Part shown: piece by piece, positions 27,585-37,005 of the stretch
How positions within the stretch are numbered: position 1 is the stretch's first letter
Layout of the letters: every line of letters begins with the position of its first letter
NCBI RefSeq assembly: GCF_025352425.1
Contig: NZ_JANXTI010000039.1
Coordinates: 1-64,000, forward strand
DNA length: 64,000 nt
Direction of reading: 5' to 3'
Origin: Flavobacterium sp.
GTDB taxonomy: Bacteria; Bacteroidota; Bacteroidia; Flavobacteriales; Flavobacteriaceae
The notes under the pieces: model-generated
Database searches by the model: none
What the model was told of the DNA's origin: nothing
What the model saw: only the letters and a program-made list of their open reading frames with translations
Translations under genes and position numbers: made by a program

Positions 27585-28043
27585 ATGGAAACTGCAAAAA
27601 CAACAGATGTACTAAATGAACTGATAACCATAAACAACGATAGAATTGAAGGTTATCAAACTGCTTCAGATGAAACAGAAGAGCAAGATTTAAAAGCACT
27701 ATTTTCTCAATTTATTTCAACCAGCCTAAAATGCAAAAGCGAATTGGTAAGTGAAGTAAGCCAACTTGGAGGAGAAATAGCCGAAGGCACTAAAACATCA
27801 GGGAAATTCTTCCGGGCATGGATGGATGTCAAAGCTGCCTTAACTGGAAAAAACCGCAAAGCAATTCTTGATTCGTGCGAATATGGTGAGGATGTTGCTG
27901 TAGACACTTATGAAAAAGCATTAAAGGATGACTTGGAAGAATTGACATCACAACAACAAAGCATGCTTAGAGCTCAATATTCAGCCATAAAAGCCGACCA
28001 CGACAAAGTAAAATCCATGAGAGATGCTTTATTGAATTCATAA
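27585..28043 (+). CDS. PA2169-type four-helix-bundle protein
   Basis: The 152-residue all-alpha protein matches the DUF2383 family (ferritin-like four-helix bundle). Typical features are NELITINNDRIEGYQ near residue 10, the long helix with QFISTSLKCKSELVSEV, and the GKFFRAWMDVKAAL linker. The function is unknown; family members are often induced under stress. It is transcribed alone and converges with bcp across a terminator. Confidence 0.85.
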   Translation: METAKTTDVLNELITINNDRIEGYQTASDETEEQDLKALFSQFISTSLKCKSELVSEVSQLGGEIAEGTKTSGKFFRAWMDVKAALTGKNRKAILDSCEYGEDVAVDTYEKALKDDLEELTSQQQSMLRAQYSAIKADHDKVKSMRDALLNS

Positions 28044-28069
28044 TACAACTAAAATTGCTATGAAAAGGA

Positions 28070-28101
28070 AAAATTCCGATAGGCTACCTGTCGGAATTTT
28101 T
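28070..28101. terminator. Bidirectional terminator
   Basis: The arms AAAATTCCGATAGG and CCTGTCGGAATTTT (one G-U pair) with a short loop lie between the four-helix-bundle gene and the converging peroxiredoxin gene, with A and T runs on both sides. Confidence 0.85.
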
Positions 28102-28119
28102 TAAATAAACACCAACGTT

Positions 28120-28572
28120 TTATTTTAGAATTTGGGGCGCATGTGCCTTTGTTTTTACTGCTGTAATTACTTCATCTATTATTCCCTGTTCATTGATGAC
28201 GAAAGTAGTTCTGTTTATTCCGTCATATTCTCTTCCCATAAATTTTTTTGGTCCCCAAACGCCAAAAGCTTCAATGACCGACTTATCCTCATCTGCCAAT
28301 AATGGAAACTGAAGTTTAAATTTGCTTTTAAATTTGGTCTGCGCTTTAGCACTGTCAGCGCTTACGCCAAGCATTTCATAGTTATTAGCTTTAAAACGCT
28401 CAAAATTATCCCTCAAGTCACAAGCTTCAGCCGTACAACCTGGTGTGTTGGCTTTAGGGTAAAAGAAAACCACTAATTTTTTTCCTGTAAAATCTTCAAG
28501 TTGATGGAATTTATTGTCTTGATCAAATCCCGAAAAATCAGGTGCTTTATCTCCTTTTTGAAGTGTTGTCAT
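28120..28572 (-). CDS. bcp: Thioredoxin-dependent peroxiredoxin
   Basis: This peroxidase reduces H2O2 and organic hydroperoxides using thioredoxin. The peroxidatic Cys lies in FYPKANTPGCTAEACDL, with the second Cys four residues later, the standard Bcp/PrxQ arrangement. Length 150 is normal. On the minus strand TAAATTTG (28612-28605) is a plausible -7 element. The divergent neighbour is endonuclease III, so both genes of oxidative damage defence share a 47-base promoter gap. Confidence 0.95.
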   Translation of the reverse strand: MTTLQKGDKAPDFSGFDQDNKFHQLEDFTGKKLVVFFYPKANTPGCTAEACDLRDNFERFKANNYEMLGVSADSAKAQTKFKSKFKLQFPLLADEDKSVIEAFGVWGPKKFMGREYDGINRTTFVINEQGIIDEVITAVKTKAHAPQILK

Positions 28573-28619
28573 TTTTTGAAGTATAAGTTTTATAAATTTA
28601 CATTCAAATTTAGACTAAA

Positions 28620-29279
28620 ATGAACAAAAAGGAACGTGCAACATTTGTTATAAATACGTTAAAAGAAAAATATCCAGAGATTCCAGTTCCGCTTAATCAT
28701 AAAGATCCATATACTTTACTCGTTGCTGTTTTACTTTCCGCTCAATGTACCGATGTTCGTGTAAATCAAATTACACCTATCTTATTCGCCCGAGCGGATA
28801 ATCCATATGACATGGTGAAACTTTCAATAGAAGAAATCCAAGAAATCATTCGTCCCTGTGGACTCTCACCAATGAAATCTAAAGGTATTCACGGATTGTC
28901 GGAAATAATAATAGCAAAGCATAATGGAATTGTGCCACAATCATTTGAAGCGCTCGAAGAGTTACCTGCTGTCGGACATAAAACAGCAAGTGTGGTCATG
29001 TCGCAAGCTTTTGGAGTTCCTGCATTTCCTGTTGACACGCATATTCACCGATTAATGTATCGCTGGAATTTATCTAATGGCAAAAATGTAGTACAGACCG
29101 AAAAAGATGCTAAGGCTATTTTTCCAAAAAAATTATGGAATGAACTGCACCTCCAAATTATTTGGTACGGCAGAGAATATTCACCAGCAAGAGGCTGGGA
29201 TATAGAAAAAGATTCAATTACTAAATTGATTGGTAAAAAATCGGTATTGGATGAGTATTATAAAAAAACATCCCGATAA
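28620..29279 (+). CDS. nth: Endonuclease III without Fe-S cluster cysteines
   Basis: This is a DNA glycosylase/AP lyase for oxidised pyrimidines (base excision repair). The helix-hairpin-helix reads LEELPAVGHKTASVVM, with the catalytic Lys in GHKT, and the catalytic Asp is in FPVDTHIHRL. The 219-residue protein lacks the C-terminal Cx6Cx2Cx5C [4Fe-4S] loop of the Escherichia coli enzyme. The equivalent segment reads YGREYSPARGWDIEKD with no Cys. Only two cysteines remain, both N-terminal. Activity is still expected because the catalytic residues are intact. Confidence 0.93.
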   Translation: MNKKERATFVINTLKEKYPEIPVPLNHKDPYTLLVAVLLSAQCTDVRVNQITPILFARADNPYDMVKLSIEEIQEIIRPCGLSPMKSKGIHGLSEIIIAKHNGIVPQSFEALEELPAVGHKTASVVMSQAFGVPAFPVDTHIHRLMYRWNLSNGKNVVQTEKDAKAIFPKKLWNELHLQIIWYGREYSPARGWDIEKDSITKLIGKKSVLDEYYKKTSR

Positions 29280-29295
29280 TTATACCGGGATGTTT
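29266..29295. terminator. Bidirectional terminator
   Basis: The arms AACATCCCG and CGGGATGTT are flanked by A and T runs. It overlaps the nth stop and ends just before the stop of the small minus-strand gene, so it can serve both. Confidence 0.8.
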
Positions 29296-29296
29296 C

Positions 29297-29440
29297 TTAA
29301 TTAGCAATGAGATCAAAGTTCATATTACCAATCTTTACAATATTTAATGCACAAGAATATTGAAGGATTAAACGAATAGTTTCTTTTTTAGGTAACATTT
29401 TTTTTGGTGCTAATTTTCTTTTAGAGTAAAGTTTTGCCAT
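29297..29440 (-). CDS. Small basic protein, 47 residues
   Basis: The open frame starts ATG at 29440 with MAKLYSKRKLAPKK and ends NFDLIAN before TAA at 29297. It is basic at the N-terminus and more hydrophobic afterwards (IRLILQYSCALNIVKI). It lies 59 bases downstream of the sigma factor gene on the same strand and ends at a terminator, which supports it as a real gene in a sigma-factor transcript. It is too short for most gene callers. Function unknown; a regulator of the sigma factor is only a guess. Confidence 0.55.
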   Translation of the reverse strand: MAKLYSKRKLAPKKMLPKKETIRLILQYSCALNIVKIGNMNFDLIAN

Positions 29441-29499
29441 ATAAAATGAAGTTGGTTTTAAATGTTTATATAATAACGCAAAAAAGTTTTCTTTATTGT

Positions 29500-30087
29500 T
29501 TAAGAAGGCAAATAAATTTTATTTTTTTCTATAACCTTTCTTAAATTAGTAATGGCATAACGCATTCTTCCAAGAGTTGTATTAACACTTACACCAGTAA
29601 AATCAGCTATTTCCTTGAAACTCATGTTTGAATAATAACGCATCATTATTACTTCTTTTTGATCATGAGGCAATTTTTGAATAATCATTTTCAGATCAAT
29701 ATCGACCTGGTTTTTTATTAATTTATTTTCAATATCAAGAGAGTTGTCTTTTATATTGGAAAAAATAGAGAATTCTTCGGTATCTCTTTTTAGAGGCATT
29801 TTTTTATCATTACGGAATTTATCAATTATCAGATTACTGGCAATGCGTAAGACCCATGATAGAAATTTTCCTTCCTCATTATAGAACTTTTTAGTTTTTA
29901 GCGTATGAATGACTTTAAAGAAAGTTTCCTGAAAAATATCTTCCGTTAAATCTCTATCAGAAACTTTTGAAAAGATATATCCGTAAATTCTGGATTGGTG
30001 TCTGTCAATTAATAAAGCAAGAGAATTTTCATCGCCAGCGATGTAGTTATTAACCAATATTGCATCAGAAAGTGTTGATTTCGCCAT
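29500..30087 (-). CDS. RNA polymerase sigma factor, sigma-70 family (ECF-like)
   Basis: The 195-residue protein has region 2 (RHQSRIYGYIFSKV, DRDLTEDIFQETFFKV, SWVLRIASNLIIDKFR) and region 4 (QKLPHDQKEVIMMRYYSNMSFKEIADFTGVSVNTTLGRMRYA) and no region 1 or 3. It thus has an ECF architecture. The usual anti-sigma gene is not adjacent; only a 47-residue gene follows. A complete promoter lies upstream with a 5' leader of about 90 bases. The regulon is unknown. Confidence 0.92.
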   Translation of the reverse strand: MAKSTLSDAILVNNYIAGDENSLALLIDRHQSRIYGYIFSKVSDRDLTEDIFQETFFKVIHTLKTKKFYNEEGKFLSWVLRIASNLIIDKFRNDKKMPLKRDTEEFSIFSNIKDNSLDIENKLIKNQVDIDLKMIIQKLPHDQKEVIMMRYYSNMSFKEIADFTGVSVNTTLGRMRYAITNLRKVIEKNKIYLPS

Positions 30088-30184
30088 AATATTACCTTTT
30101 AGTAAGGGTTAAAAAAAGATTTTTTAATCTAAAAAGTAATAGTTTTCTATAGGCAAAAGTTCTTTGTGTGAGTTAATTATAAAT

Positions 30185-30214
30185 CAAATTTAACACAATT
30201 TTCATAGAAAACAA
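30185..30214 (-). promoter_or_regulatory. Promoter of the sigma factor gene (TTG-N19-TAAATTTG)
   Basis: On the minus strand TTG (30214-30212), exactly 19 bases, then TAAATTTG (30192-30185). This is a full match to the flavobacterial housekeeping consensus, so the sigma gene is probably read by the primary sigma factor. Confidence 0.7.
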
Positions 30215-30332
30215 GTTTTTTACAAAAATTTAGACAAACTTAAGATAATCATCGATGAAAACCATTCCTTTTATTTTACGTTTTAATTGCTTAGCCTAAT
30301 TGATTACCTTTGCAACCTGAAATTGAACAAGC

Positions 30333-33131
30333 ATGAAATCTACTGAAATTTCCACCTTAGAACCTAAAAAAAACATCCTGATTAAAGGTGCGCAAATCCA
30401 TAATTTAAAGAATTTGGATGTGGTCATTCCTAGAAATGAATTAGTTGTAATTACGGGACTTTCAGGTTCGGGGAAATCAAGCTTAGCTTTTGACACGCTT
30501 TATGCTGAAGGGCAACGGCGTTATGTAGAAAGTCTATCTAGTTATGCACGCCAATTTTTGGGCAGATTAGACAAACCAAAAGTAGAATACATCAAAGGGA
30601 TTGCGCCAGCCATTGCTATTGAGCAAAAAGTGAATACTACCAATGCACGTTCGACCGTTGGAACTTCAACTGAAATTTATGATTATTTGAAACTCCTTTT
30701 CGCTCGAATTGGTAAAACTTTTTCACCAGTTTCCGGCAAAGAAGTAAAAAAAGATACGGTTACAGATGTGATTGCTAAAGTTAAAACGTTTGCTTTAGAC
30801 AGTAAATGGTTGCTCCTCTCACCTATTCATTTGGAACAGGGAAGACAATTGGAAGACAAGCTAAAGGTTTTATTACAACAGGGTTTTGCGCGGATATTAG
30901 TCAACAATGAAATGGTGCGCTTGGATGAAATCGACCAGCATTCTTTCGATAACAAAGACATTTTATTGATAATAGATAGAATTGTAGTCAAAGAGGAAGA
31001 AGAATTCTACAATCGATTGGCAGATGCAACACAAACTGCTTTTTTTGAAGGCAAAGGTGTTTGCTATTTGCAGGAATTAGACACTAATAAGCGCTTGACT
31101 TTTAGTTCTAATTTTGAATTGGATGGCATTACCTTTTTGGAACCAAACATTCATCTTTTTAGTTTTAATAATCCTTATGGAGCCTGTCCAACATGCGATG
31201 GATACGGAAACATTATTGGCATTGACGAAGAATTGGTTATTCCAAATACTGCTCTTTCTATTTTTGAAAATGCTGTATTTCCCTGGCGTGGTGAAAGCAT
31301 GGGCTGGTATCGTGATCAATTGGTAAACAATGCATATAAATTTGATTTTCCCATACACAAACCTTATTTCGAATTAACCGACGAACAAAAGGATTTGGTT
31401 TGGAAAGGAAACAGTTATTTCACTGGATTGGACGATTTCTTTGCGGAATTAGAAGCCAAAAATTATAAAATCCAGAATCGCGTGATGCTTTCACGTTATC
31501 GTGGTAAAACCAAATGTACCACCTGCAAAGGCAAGCGTTTACGTAAAGAAGCGAATTATATTTCTGTAGGTGGAAAAACCATTTCCGAATTGGTTGACAT
31601 GTCTATTAAGCGTCTCATTCCGTTTTTTAGTGAACTAAAACTTTCAGAATACGACCAAAAAGTAGCCAAACGATTGCTTTTAGAAATCAATAACCGCCTG
31701 GCTTTCTTAAGCGATGTGGGCTTGGATTACCTAACTTTAAATAGAAACTCGGCAACACTTTCCGGTGGTGAATCGCAGCGAATTAATTTGGCAACGTCAC
31801 TTGGTAGCAGTTTGGTCGGCTCGATGTATATTCTTGACGAACCAAGTATTGGCTTGCATCCAAAAGATACTGAGCGTTTGATAAAAGTTTTAAAAGACCT
31901 TCGGAATTTGGGTAATACCGTTATTGTTGTGGAGCATGACGAAGATATTATGAAAGCTGCGGACAGAATTATTGATATCGGTCCGGAAGCCGGAACTTTC
32001 GGTGGCGAATTGGTTGCCGAAGGTTCGTTTGCCGAAATCCTGAAAGCCGACTCTTTAACGGCTAAATATCTTAACGGCGAATTAGAAATTTCGATTCCGA
32101 AAAAAAGAAGAAAATCTAACAATTTCATTGAAATAAAAGGTGCTCGCGAAAACAATCTGCAAAACGTAGATGTTGTATTTCCTTTGGAAAGTCTAACCGT
32201 AATTACAGGCGTTTCCGGTAGTGGAAAGAGTACGTTGGTAAAGAAAATTCTATTTCCAGCCATGCAGAAAAAGCTAGAAGGCATTGGTGACAAAGCAGGG
32301 CAGTTCACAGAACTATCAGGAAGTTTTTCGCACATTGGACACATTGAATACGTTGACCAAAATCCTATTGGAAGAAGTTCACGTTCAAATCCTGTAACCT
32401 ACATTAAAGCCTATGATGACATTCGGGATTTGTATGCCAAAGAAAAGTTATCCAAAGTTAGAGGTTATCAGGCCAAGCATTTTTCTTTCAATGTTGATGG
32501 TGGACGATGCGAAACCTGTAAAGGTGAAGGTTCAATAAATGTAGAAATGGTTTTCATGGCAGATGTTTCTTTGCCCTGCGAAACCTGTAATGGTAAACGT
32601 TTCAAAAAAGAAGTGTTGGAAGTAGCCTTTGAAGGCAAAAATATTGACGACATTTTAACGATGACAATTGATGATGCCATTGCCTTTTTTGGCGAAAACA
32701 AACAAACCAAAATCATTCAGAAATTACAACCTTTGCAAGATGTGGGTTTAGGATATGTACAATTAGGGCAATCGTCTTCGACACTTTCCGGCGGTGAAGC
32801 ACAACGGATAAAATTAGCGTCGTTTTTAGTAAAAGGGGTTACCAAAGAAAAGGCATTGTTTGTATTTGATGAACCAACCACGGGTTTGCATTTTCATGAT
32901 ATTAAAAAACTATTAGCTTCATTTGACGCATTAATTGAAAAAGGACACTCAATTATTGTCATTGAACACAACTTGGATTTGATAAAATGTGCTGATTGGA
33001 TAATTGATTTAGGGCCGGAAGGTGGGGAAAATGGCGGACAACTTCTAGCAGTAGGAACACCCGAAGAAATTGTAAAAAACAAAAAATCCGTTACCGGGTA
33101 TTATTTAAAAGATAAAATTATTCTACGATAA
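30333..33131 (+). CDS. uvrA: Excinuclease ABC subunit A
   Basis: This is the DNA damage sensor of nucleotide excision repair, acting with UvrB and UvrC. Two ABC ATPase modules are visible, with Walker A GLSGSGKSSL (near residue 45) and GVSGSGKSTL (near 630), and signatures TLSGGESQRINLA and TLSGGEAQRIKLA. Zinc sites are CPTCDG, CTTCKG and the C-terminal CETCKG...CETCNG pair. The 932 residues are full length. A TACCTTTG (30305-30312) may be its -7 element. The 3' end overlaps the converging M28 gene by 14 bases. Flavobacteria often carry a second uvrA elsewhere. Confidence 0.97.
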   Translation: MKSTEISTLEPKKNILIKGAQIHNLKNLDVVIPRNELVVITGLSGSGKSSLAFDTLYAEGQRRYVESLSSYARQFLGRLDKPKVEYIKGIAPAIAIEQKVNTTNARSTVGTSTEIYDYLKLLFARIGKTFSPVSGKEVKKDTVTDVIAKVKTFALDSKWLLLSPIHLEQGRQLEDKLKVLLQQGFARILVNNEMVRLDEIDQHSFDNKDILLIIDRIVVKEEEEFYNRLADATQTAFFEGKGVCYLQELDTNKRLTFSSNFELDGITFLEPNIHLFSFNNPYGACPTCDGYGNIIGIDEELVIPNTALSIFENAVFPWRGESMGWYRDQLVNNAYKFDFPIHKPYFELTDEQKDLVWKGNSYFTGLDDFFAELEAKNYKIQNRVMLSRYRGKTKCTTCKGKRLRKEANYISVGGKTISELVDMSIKRLIPFFSELKLSEYDQKVAKRLLLEINNRLAFLSDVGLDYLTLNRNSATLSGGESQRINLATSLGSSLVGSMYILDEPSIGLHPKDTERLIKVLKDLRNLGNTVIVVEHDEDIMKAADRIIDIGPEAGTFGGELVAEGSFAEILKADSLTAKYLNGELEISIPKKRRKSNNFIEIKGARENNLQNVDVVFPLESLTVITGVSGSGKSTLVKKILFPAMQKKLEGIGDKAGQFTELSGSFSHIGHIEYVDQNPIGRSSRSNPVTYIKAYDDIRDLYAKEKLSKVRGYQAKHFSFNVDGGRCETCKGEGSINVEMVFMADVSLPCETCNGKRFKKEVLEVAFEGKNIDDILTMTIDDAIAFFGENKQTKIIQKLQPLQDVGLGYVQLGQSSSTLSGGEAQRIKLASFLVKGVTKEKALFVFDEPTTGLHFHDIKKLLASFDALIEKGHSIIVIEHNLDLIKCADWIIDLGPEGGENGGQLLAVGTPEEIVKNKKSVTGYYLKDKIILR

Positions 33132-34305
33132 TTTTTTTGATGATTTTTTTAGTTGACGTTTGCAAAACGGCTAAATATATTCCTTTTGATAAACCATCTA
33201 AAGAGACAGACTCTATTAAATGGGCATTTTGAATTTCTTTTTTGAATACTATTTTTCCCTGAACATCAACCATTGAAAACGAATAATTAGCTTCAGCTAT
33301 TGTGCCCATATTTATATTCAAAGTGTCTTTTGCAGGACTTGGATAAAAGCTTACCTGACTATCATTTTGAAATTGGTCGTTTCCCAAAGCCGAAGTCGCT
33401 GCCACAGCGAAATGCATAGTAGCTCCAATTGTAGCTTTGGCAACATTATAATTATAAACGGGATCCATATAAATTAACAAATCGGTATTGGTATGTTTAT
33501 GCGATGTTTCATGGGTTTCAAAAAGCCCGGTAATGATTTCATTATTACTTTGAAACGACATATAATCCGAAGCATATGCATATGAAAGATATGTGTTTAG
33601 AGGAGAATATAATTCGACACAGGTCATCAATTCGTTAGTCATAGTACTTGATTGTTCATTATTGGTTGAAGGAGAATTGTTAGTATCCCTTTCGCAGGTA
33701 ATAGTATTATTAATCAAACCTGCAACACCACCAACTTCATCTAAATTTAAAACCAAACGAATATCCATTTTTGGTGTAGTTCCATTTACAATTGAATTCA
33801 CAAAATGTTTACTACCATATAATCCGTCTTCTTCCCCACTGAAATTGATAAACTTTATAGAGTATTCTGTTGGAATATTTTGCAATAATCGTGCGGTTTC
33901 CAAAATACATGCTACACCACTTCCATTGTCATTGGTTCCTGTGCCACCAATAGAATCATAATGGCCACACACAATTACAAATGTATTGGGATAAAGGGTA
34001 CCAACTTTGGTAACAATAAGATTTTTGCAAATCGACGGTGAACCAGTGTAGGTATACGAATCCTCCTGAATCTGATTTGCTGTATAACCAAATTCAAGGT
34101 ATTTGCTTTTCAGCCAATTTAAAGTATTTTGCAAAGGAGTTGTTCCTCTTCTTTTTAATCCTAAAGATTCAAATGTTGTTAAACTATTAGAAATATTTGC
34201 CTGAGAACATTGCGCTACTATTGAACCATAATAAGGAACATATGACTGACCAAAACCATTGGTGGTGAACAAAAGCAAGAGAAATATAAGTAGTAGATTT
34301 TTCAT
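33118..34305 (-). CDS. Secreted M28 zinc aminopeptidase with T9SS sorting domain
   Basis: The 395-residue exported exopeptidase has a signal peptide at residues 1-19. Zinc ligands are visible in GHYDSIGGTGTNDNGSG (His, Asp), the catalytic pair in FSGEEDGLYG, Asp in NLDEVGG, and the late His in ETSHKHTNTD. The last 75 residues (SFYPSPAKDTLNI to KKIIVE) form a Por-type C-terminal sorting domain, so the protein is expected to cross the outer membrane by the type IX system and be released or anchored at the surface. A canonical promoter precedes it. Confidence 0.94.
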   Translation of the reverse strand: MKNLLLIFLLLLFTTNGFGQSYVPYYGSIVAQCSQANISNSLTTFESLGLKRRGTTPLQNTLNWLKSKYLEFGYTANQIQEDSYTYTGSPSICKNLIVTKVGTLYPNTFVIVCGHYDSIGGTGTNDNGSGVACILETARLLQNIPTEYSIKFINFSGEEDGLYGSKHFVNSIVNGTTPKMDIRLVLNLDEVGGVAGLINNTITCERDTNNSPSTNNEQSSTMTNELMTCVELYSPLNTYLSYAYASDYMSFQSNNEIITGLFETHETSHKHTNTDLLIYMDPVYNYNVAKATIGATMHFAVAATSALGNDQFQNDSQVSFYPSPAKDTLNINMGTIAEANYSFSMVDVQGKIVFKKEIQNAHLIESVSLDGLSKGIYLAVLQTSTKKIIKKIIVE

Positions 34306-34349
34306 TGAAGACTGATAAAATATGTTTGCTTGGGGTAATAAATTTATAA

Positions 34350-34379
34350 CAAATGTATTAAAAATAAAATAAACTTCAA
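34350..34379 (-). promoter_or_regulatory. Promoter of the M28 peptidase gene (TTG-N19-TACATTTG)
   Basis: On the minus strand TTG (34379-34377), a 19-base spacer and TACATTTG (34357-34350) match the consensus exactly. The predicted leader is about 40 bases. Confidence 0.7.
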
Positions 34380-34579
34380 TTACTACTGAAATTAATTTGA
34401 GGATATTGGCTCAAAATTCAAATTTTAATACGTTGATTATCTATTCGTTACAATAAATTAATTTAATCTTAAGAATTCAACTTAGTACTTTGGCACAACA
34501 ATTGACAAACCTTAATCAACAAAGAAATTTTGTTCGAAGATGCTGAAAATCGAAAGAGTAAGCAAAAACTCAAATTAAA

Positions 34580-35233
34580 ATGATTATGAAAAAAATTACC
34601 CTTTTAGTAGCTAGCATTTTACTGGTTGGTGTAGTGAATGCATCAGAAATAATCAAAAAATCTGATGAAGAAAAAAGAATGAGATTTAGCTTTGATGAGC
34701 CAATCTCATTTACTGAGCGAGGAATTGAGTTTTTCGTTTTTCCAAATGGAGAATTTGATTTTAACACGCGTCCCGAAGATAGTCAAGGCGACTATTTTTA
34801 TAAAGGCGCGGGCAAAAGAAGAACTAAAGTTCAGGTAGAAAGACCAATGAATTATGGTACACGAATTGAACATGATAGTTTTGGTAGAGTAAGGCGAATT
34901 GGTAATACGTTTATCAATTATGATAACAGAGACAGAATAAGCCGCATTGGAAGTGTTTATATGAAATACAATAGAACCGCCCTTACCCAAATTGGAGGAA
35001 TGAGAATTGTATACAACCGATGGGGTGAAATTATTGATACCATTGGAAGTATTAAAGGATACAGTAATTCCGGATATGCTTACAACAATCACAATCATTA
35101 CGAGGATGATTATGGTTGTGATTATAATTATAACAATTACTATACAGTCTCAAACAATAATGACAGCGATTCTTACTATTACAAAACTGATGGTACGAAA
35201 GCAAAAGTTGAAGACGATAAAGAAAAAAAATAA
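34580..35233 (+). CDS. Secreted protein with YD-like repeats, unknown function
   Basis: The 217-residue protein has a signal peptide (MKKITLLVASILLVGVVNAS from the second ATG at 34586). A conserved GIEFFVFPNGEFDFNT block near residue 50 is followed by three repeats of about 16-20 residues (GRVRRIGNTFINYDNR, DRISRIGSVYMKYNR, ALTQIGGMRIVYNRWG) resembling RHS/YD strands. A low-complexity Asn/Tyr/Asp tail ends in KVEDDKEKK. It is likely periplasmic or surface-exposed. I know no function. ATG 34580 or 34586 could be the start. Confidence 0.75.
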   Translation: MIMKKITLLVASILLVGVVNASEIIKKSDEEKRMRFSFDEPISFTERGIEFFVFPNGEFDFNTRPEDSQGDYFYKGAGKRRTKVQVERPMNYGTRIEHDSFGRVRRIGNTFINYDNRDRISRIGSVYMKYNRTALTQIGGMRIVYNRWGEIIDTIGSIKGYSNSGYAYNNHNHYEDDYGCDYNYNNYYTVSNNNDSDSYYYKTDGTKAKVEDDKEKK

Positions 35234-35270
35234 GTTAAGTTGGTTTTGGTTGGTTAGGTTTTGATGAGAA

Positions 35271-35305
35271 AATCCCGCAAAGTTGAAAAACAATGCGGAA
35301 TTTTT
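35271..35305. terminator. Terminator between converging genes
   Basis: The arms AAAATCCCGCA and TGCGGAATTTTT (one bulge) with T and A runs lie between the YD-repeat protein gene and the sugar transporter gene. Confidence 0.65.
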
Positions 35306-35324
35306 GATTTACATATTTAGAAAG

Positions 35325-36983
35325 TTAATGACTTCCTTCAGCATCCATTTCTATAGCATCAACATCAATGTTTTGTTTTTTTAAAATACCTTTTACCAAA
35401 AAAGCAAACAAAGTCAGATAAGCAAAACAGACAACCGTAATAATATAGGATTGATGAATTCCAATAATATCAGATAGTTTTCCCTGTATTGGAGGAATAA
35501 TTCCACCTCCTAAAATCATCATAATTAAGAAAGCCGAGCCTTGAGAAGTATACTTCCCTAATCCAATAATAGACAAACTAAAAATAGCAGGCCACATAAT
35601 ACTACAAGCCAAACCTCCCGCAAGGAAAGCATAGATAGCTATTATTCCTGATGAAAATAGACCAACGAACATGGCTATCATCCCAAAAGTTCCAAAAATC
35701 ATCAGTGTTCTTGCTGGTTTGTCTTTACTGAAAAAGAAAGCCCCAATTTGAATAAACACACAGAAAACATAATAATACAAAGGTTTCATATCTTTTCCCG
35801 AAAGAATATTAACGCCAAGAATAACACCAAAAGCAATCAACGGAATAATTATCATTGCTATAGTTTTATTAATTCCTTTAAGGTTAAAAACACTAATTGC
35901 TCCTGCCCAACGGCCAATCATTAAACTTCCCCAATACATCGAAACATACGGAGCAATGTCTGAAGACCGCAAACTCCCAAATTCCTTTAAATTCAATAAA
36001 CTCCCAAGATTGCTTCCGATAGCTACCTCTACTCCAACATAAGTAAAAATCGCAAGCATTCCCAAAACCAATTGAGGATATTGCATCGCACCCCAACCTT
36101 CAGCCTTTTTTTGGGCCGACGTATACGAAAACAATATTCCTCCAACAACAACTGCCAATGCGCCAAATAACCAATACATTCTGTAATGTTCCAAATCTTG
36201 CATCGCTATTGCATCATAAGCGGCAGTATCTATTTGATACGTTTTAAATATTGGAATAAAACATCCCGCCAATAAAATGGTCATAATTACTAATGCCCTT
36301 AATGCTTTATTGGCTTTTTCGATGGGTTCTACTGACTTTCCATCAGGTACTTTTTTAGAGAAGAAAAACATTGCTGCTGCTGCAATAAATAGTAATCCAA
36401 CACCAACATAAAGAATCACTACTTTACTTAATTCCAGGCTTTTTATCTGATCTTCTGATACTGATGCAGCAGTTCCGAATAAGGCTAAAGCCACTACAAT
36501 CGGACCAATCGTTGTTCCAAATGAATTAATCCCACCGCCAAGATTTACCCTGTCGGCACCCGTTTTTGGATTTCCTAACGAAATTGCAAAAGGGTTTGCC
36601 GCGGTTTGCTGTAATGAAAATCCGAGTGCAACGATAAATAATCCTACCAACATTCCCGCATACATATTGGCTTCAACAGCGACAATCATTGCTCCTGCTC
36701 CAAGAGCCGAAAATAATAATCCGTAAACAATGCTTTTCTTGTAACCCCATTTTCCAACTATGTCTTTTCCGCTGCTGTTTCCAAAGGCAAAAAGCAACAA
36801 AGCTCCAACATAATAAGCAGTGTAAAAAGCAAAGTCAACCAACTGTGATTGAAATTGATCAAGCGAGAAATAACTTTTGCAAAAAGGAATAAAAATACTA
36901 TTCCCGGCTGCTATAAAACCCCAAAAGAAAAAGACCGTAATTAGGGTATATAATGCAGGATAATTGGTTTTAGTCGTACTCAT
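35325..36983 (-). CDS. Sugar MFS transporter, FucP/GluP type
   Basis: This inner-membrane H+/sugar symporter belongs to the fucose/glucose/galactose subfamily of the major facilitator superfamily. [17 protein letters not shown] in TM1 and [13 protein letters not shown] (the QTAANP motif) are diagnostic. At 552 residues it is longer than FucP (about 438) because of an extended central loop and extra hydrophobic segment (about residues 225-320), as seen in flavobacterial members. It starts 22 bases after the GH97 gene on the same strand, so it probably imports the sugar released by that enzyme. Confidence 0.9.
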   Translation of the reverse strand: MSTTKTNYPALYTLITVFFFWGFIAAGNSIFIPFCKSYFSLDQFQSQLVDFAFYTAYYVGALLLFAFGNSSGKDIVGKWGYKKSIVYGLLFSALGAGAMIVAVEANMYAGMLVGLFIVALGFSLQQTAANPFAISLGNPKTGADRVNLGGGINSFGTTIGPIVVALALFGTAASVSEDQIKSLELSKVVILYVGVGLLFIAAAAMFFFSKKVPDGKSVEPIEKANKALRALVIMTILLAGCFIPIFKTYQIDTAAYDAIAMQDLEHYRMYWLFGALAVVVGGILFSYTSAQKKAEGWGAMQYPQLVLGMLAIFTYVGVEVAIGSNLGSLLNLKEFGSLRSSDIAPYVSMYWGSLMIGRWAGAISVFNLKGINKTIAMIIIPLIAFGVILGVNILSGKDMKPLYYYVFCVFIQIGAFFFSKDKPARTLMIFGTFGMIAMFVGLFSSGIIAIYAFLAGGLACSIMWPAIFSLSIIGLGKYTSQGSAFLIMMILGGGIIPPIQGKLSDIIGIHQSYIITVVCFAYLTLFAFLVKGILKKQNIDVDAIEMDAEGSH

Positions 36984-37005
36984 AGTTATAGTTTTGGTTG
37001 ATTAG

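Noticed and set aside
31727..32344. 205-codon minus-strand open frame
   Set aside because: It is antisense to uvrA within a full-length conserved gene, with no own family signature. It is a codon-bias shadow.
34706..35098. 130-codon minus-strand open frame
   Set aside because: It lies opposite the secreted YD-repeat protein gene. The Ile/Ser/Asn-rich translation reflects the low-complexity coding strand.
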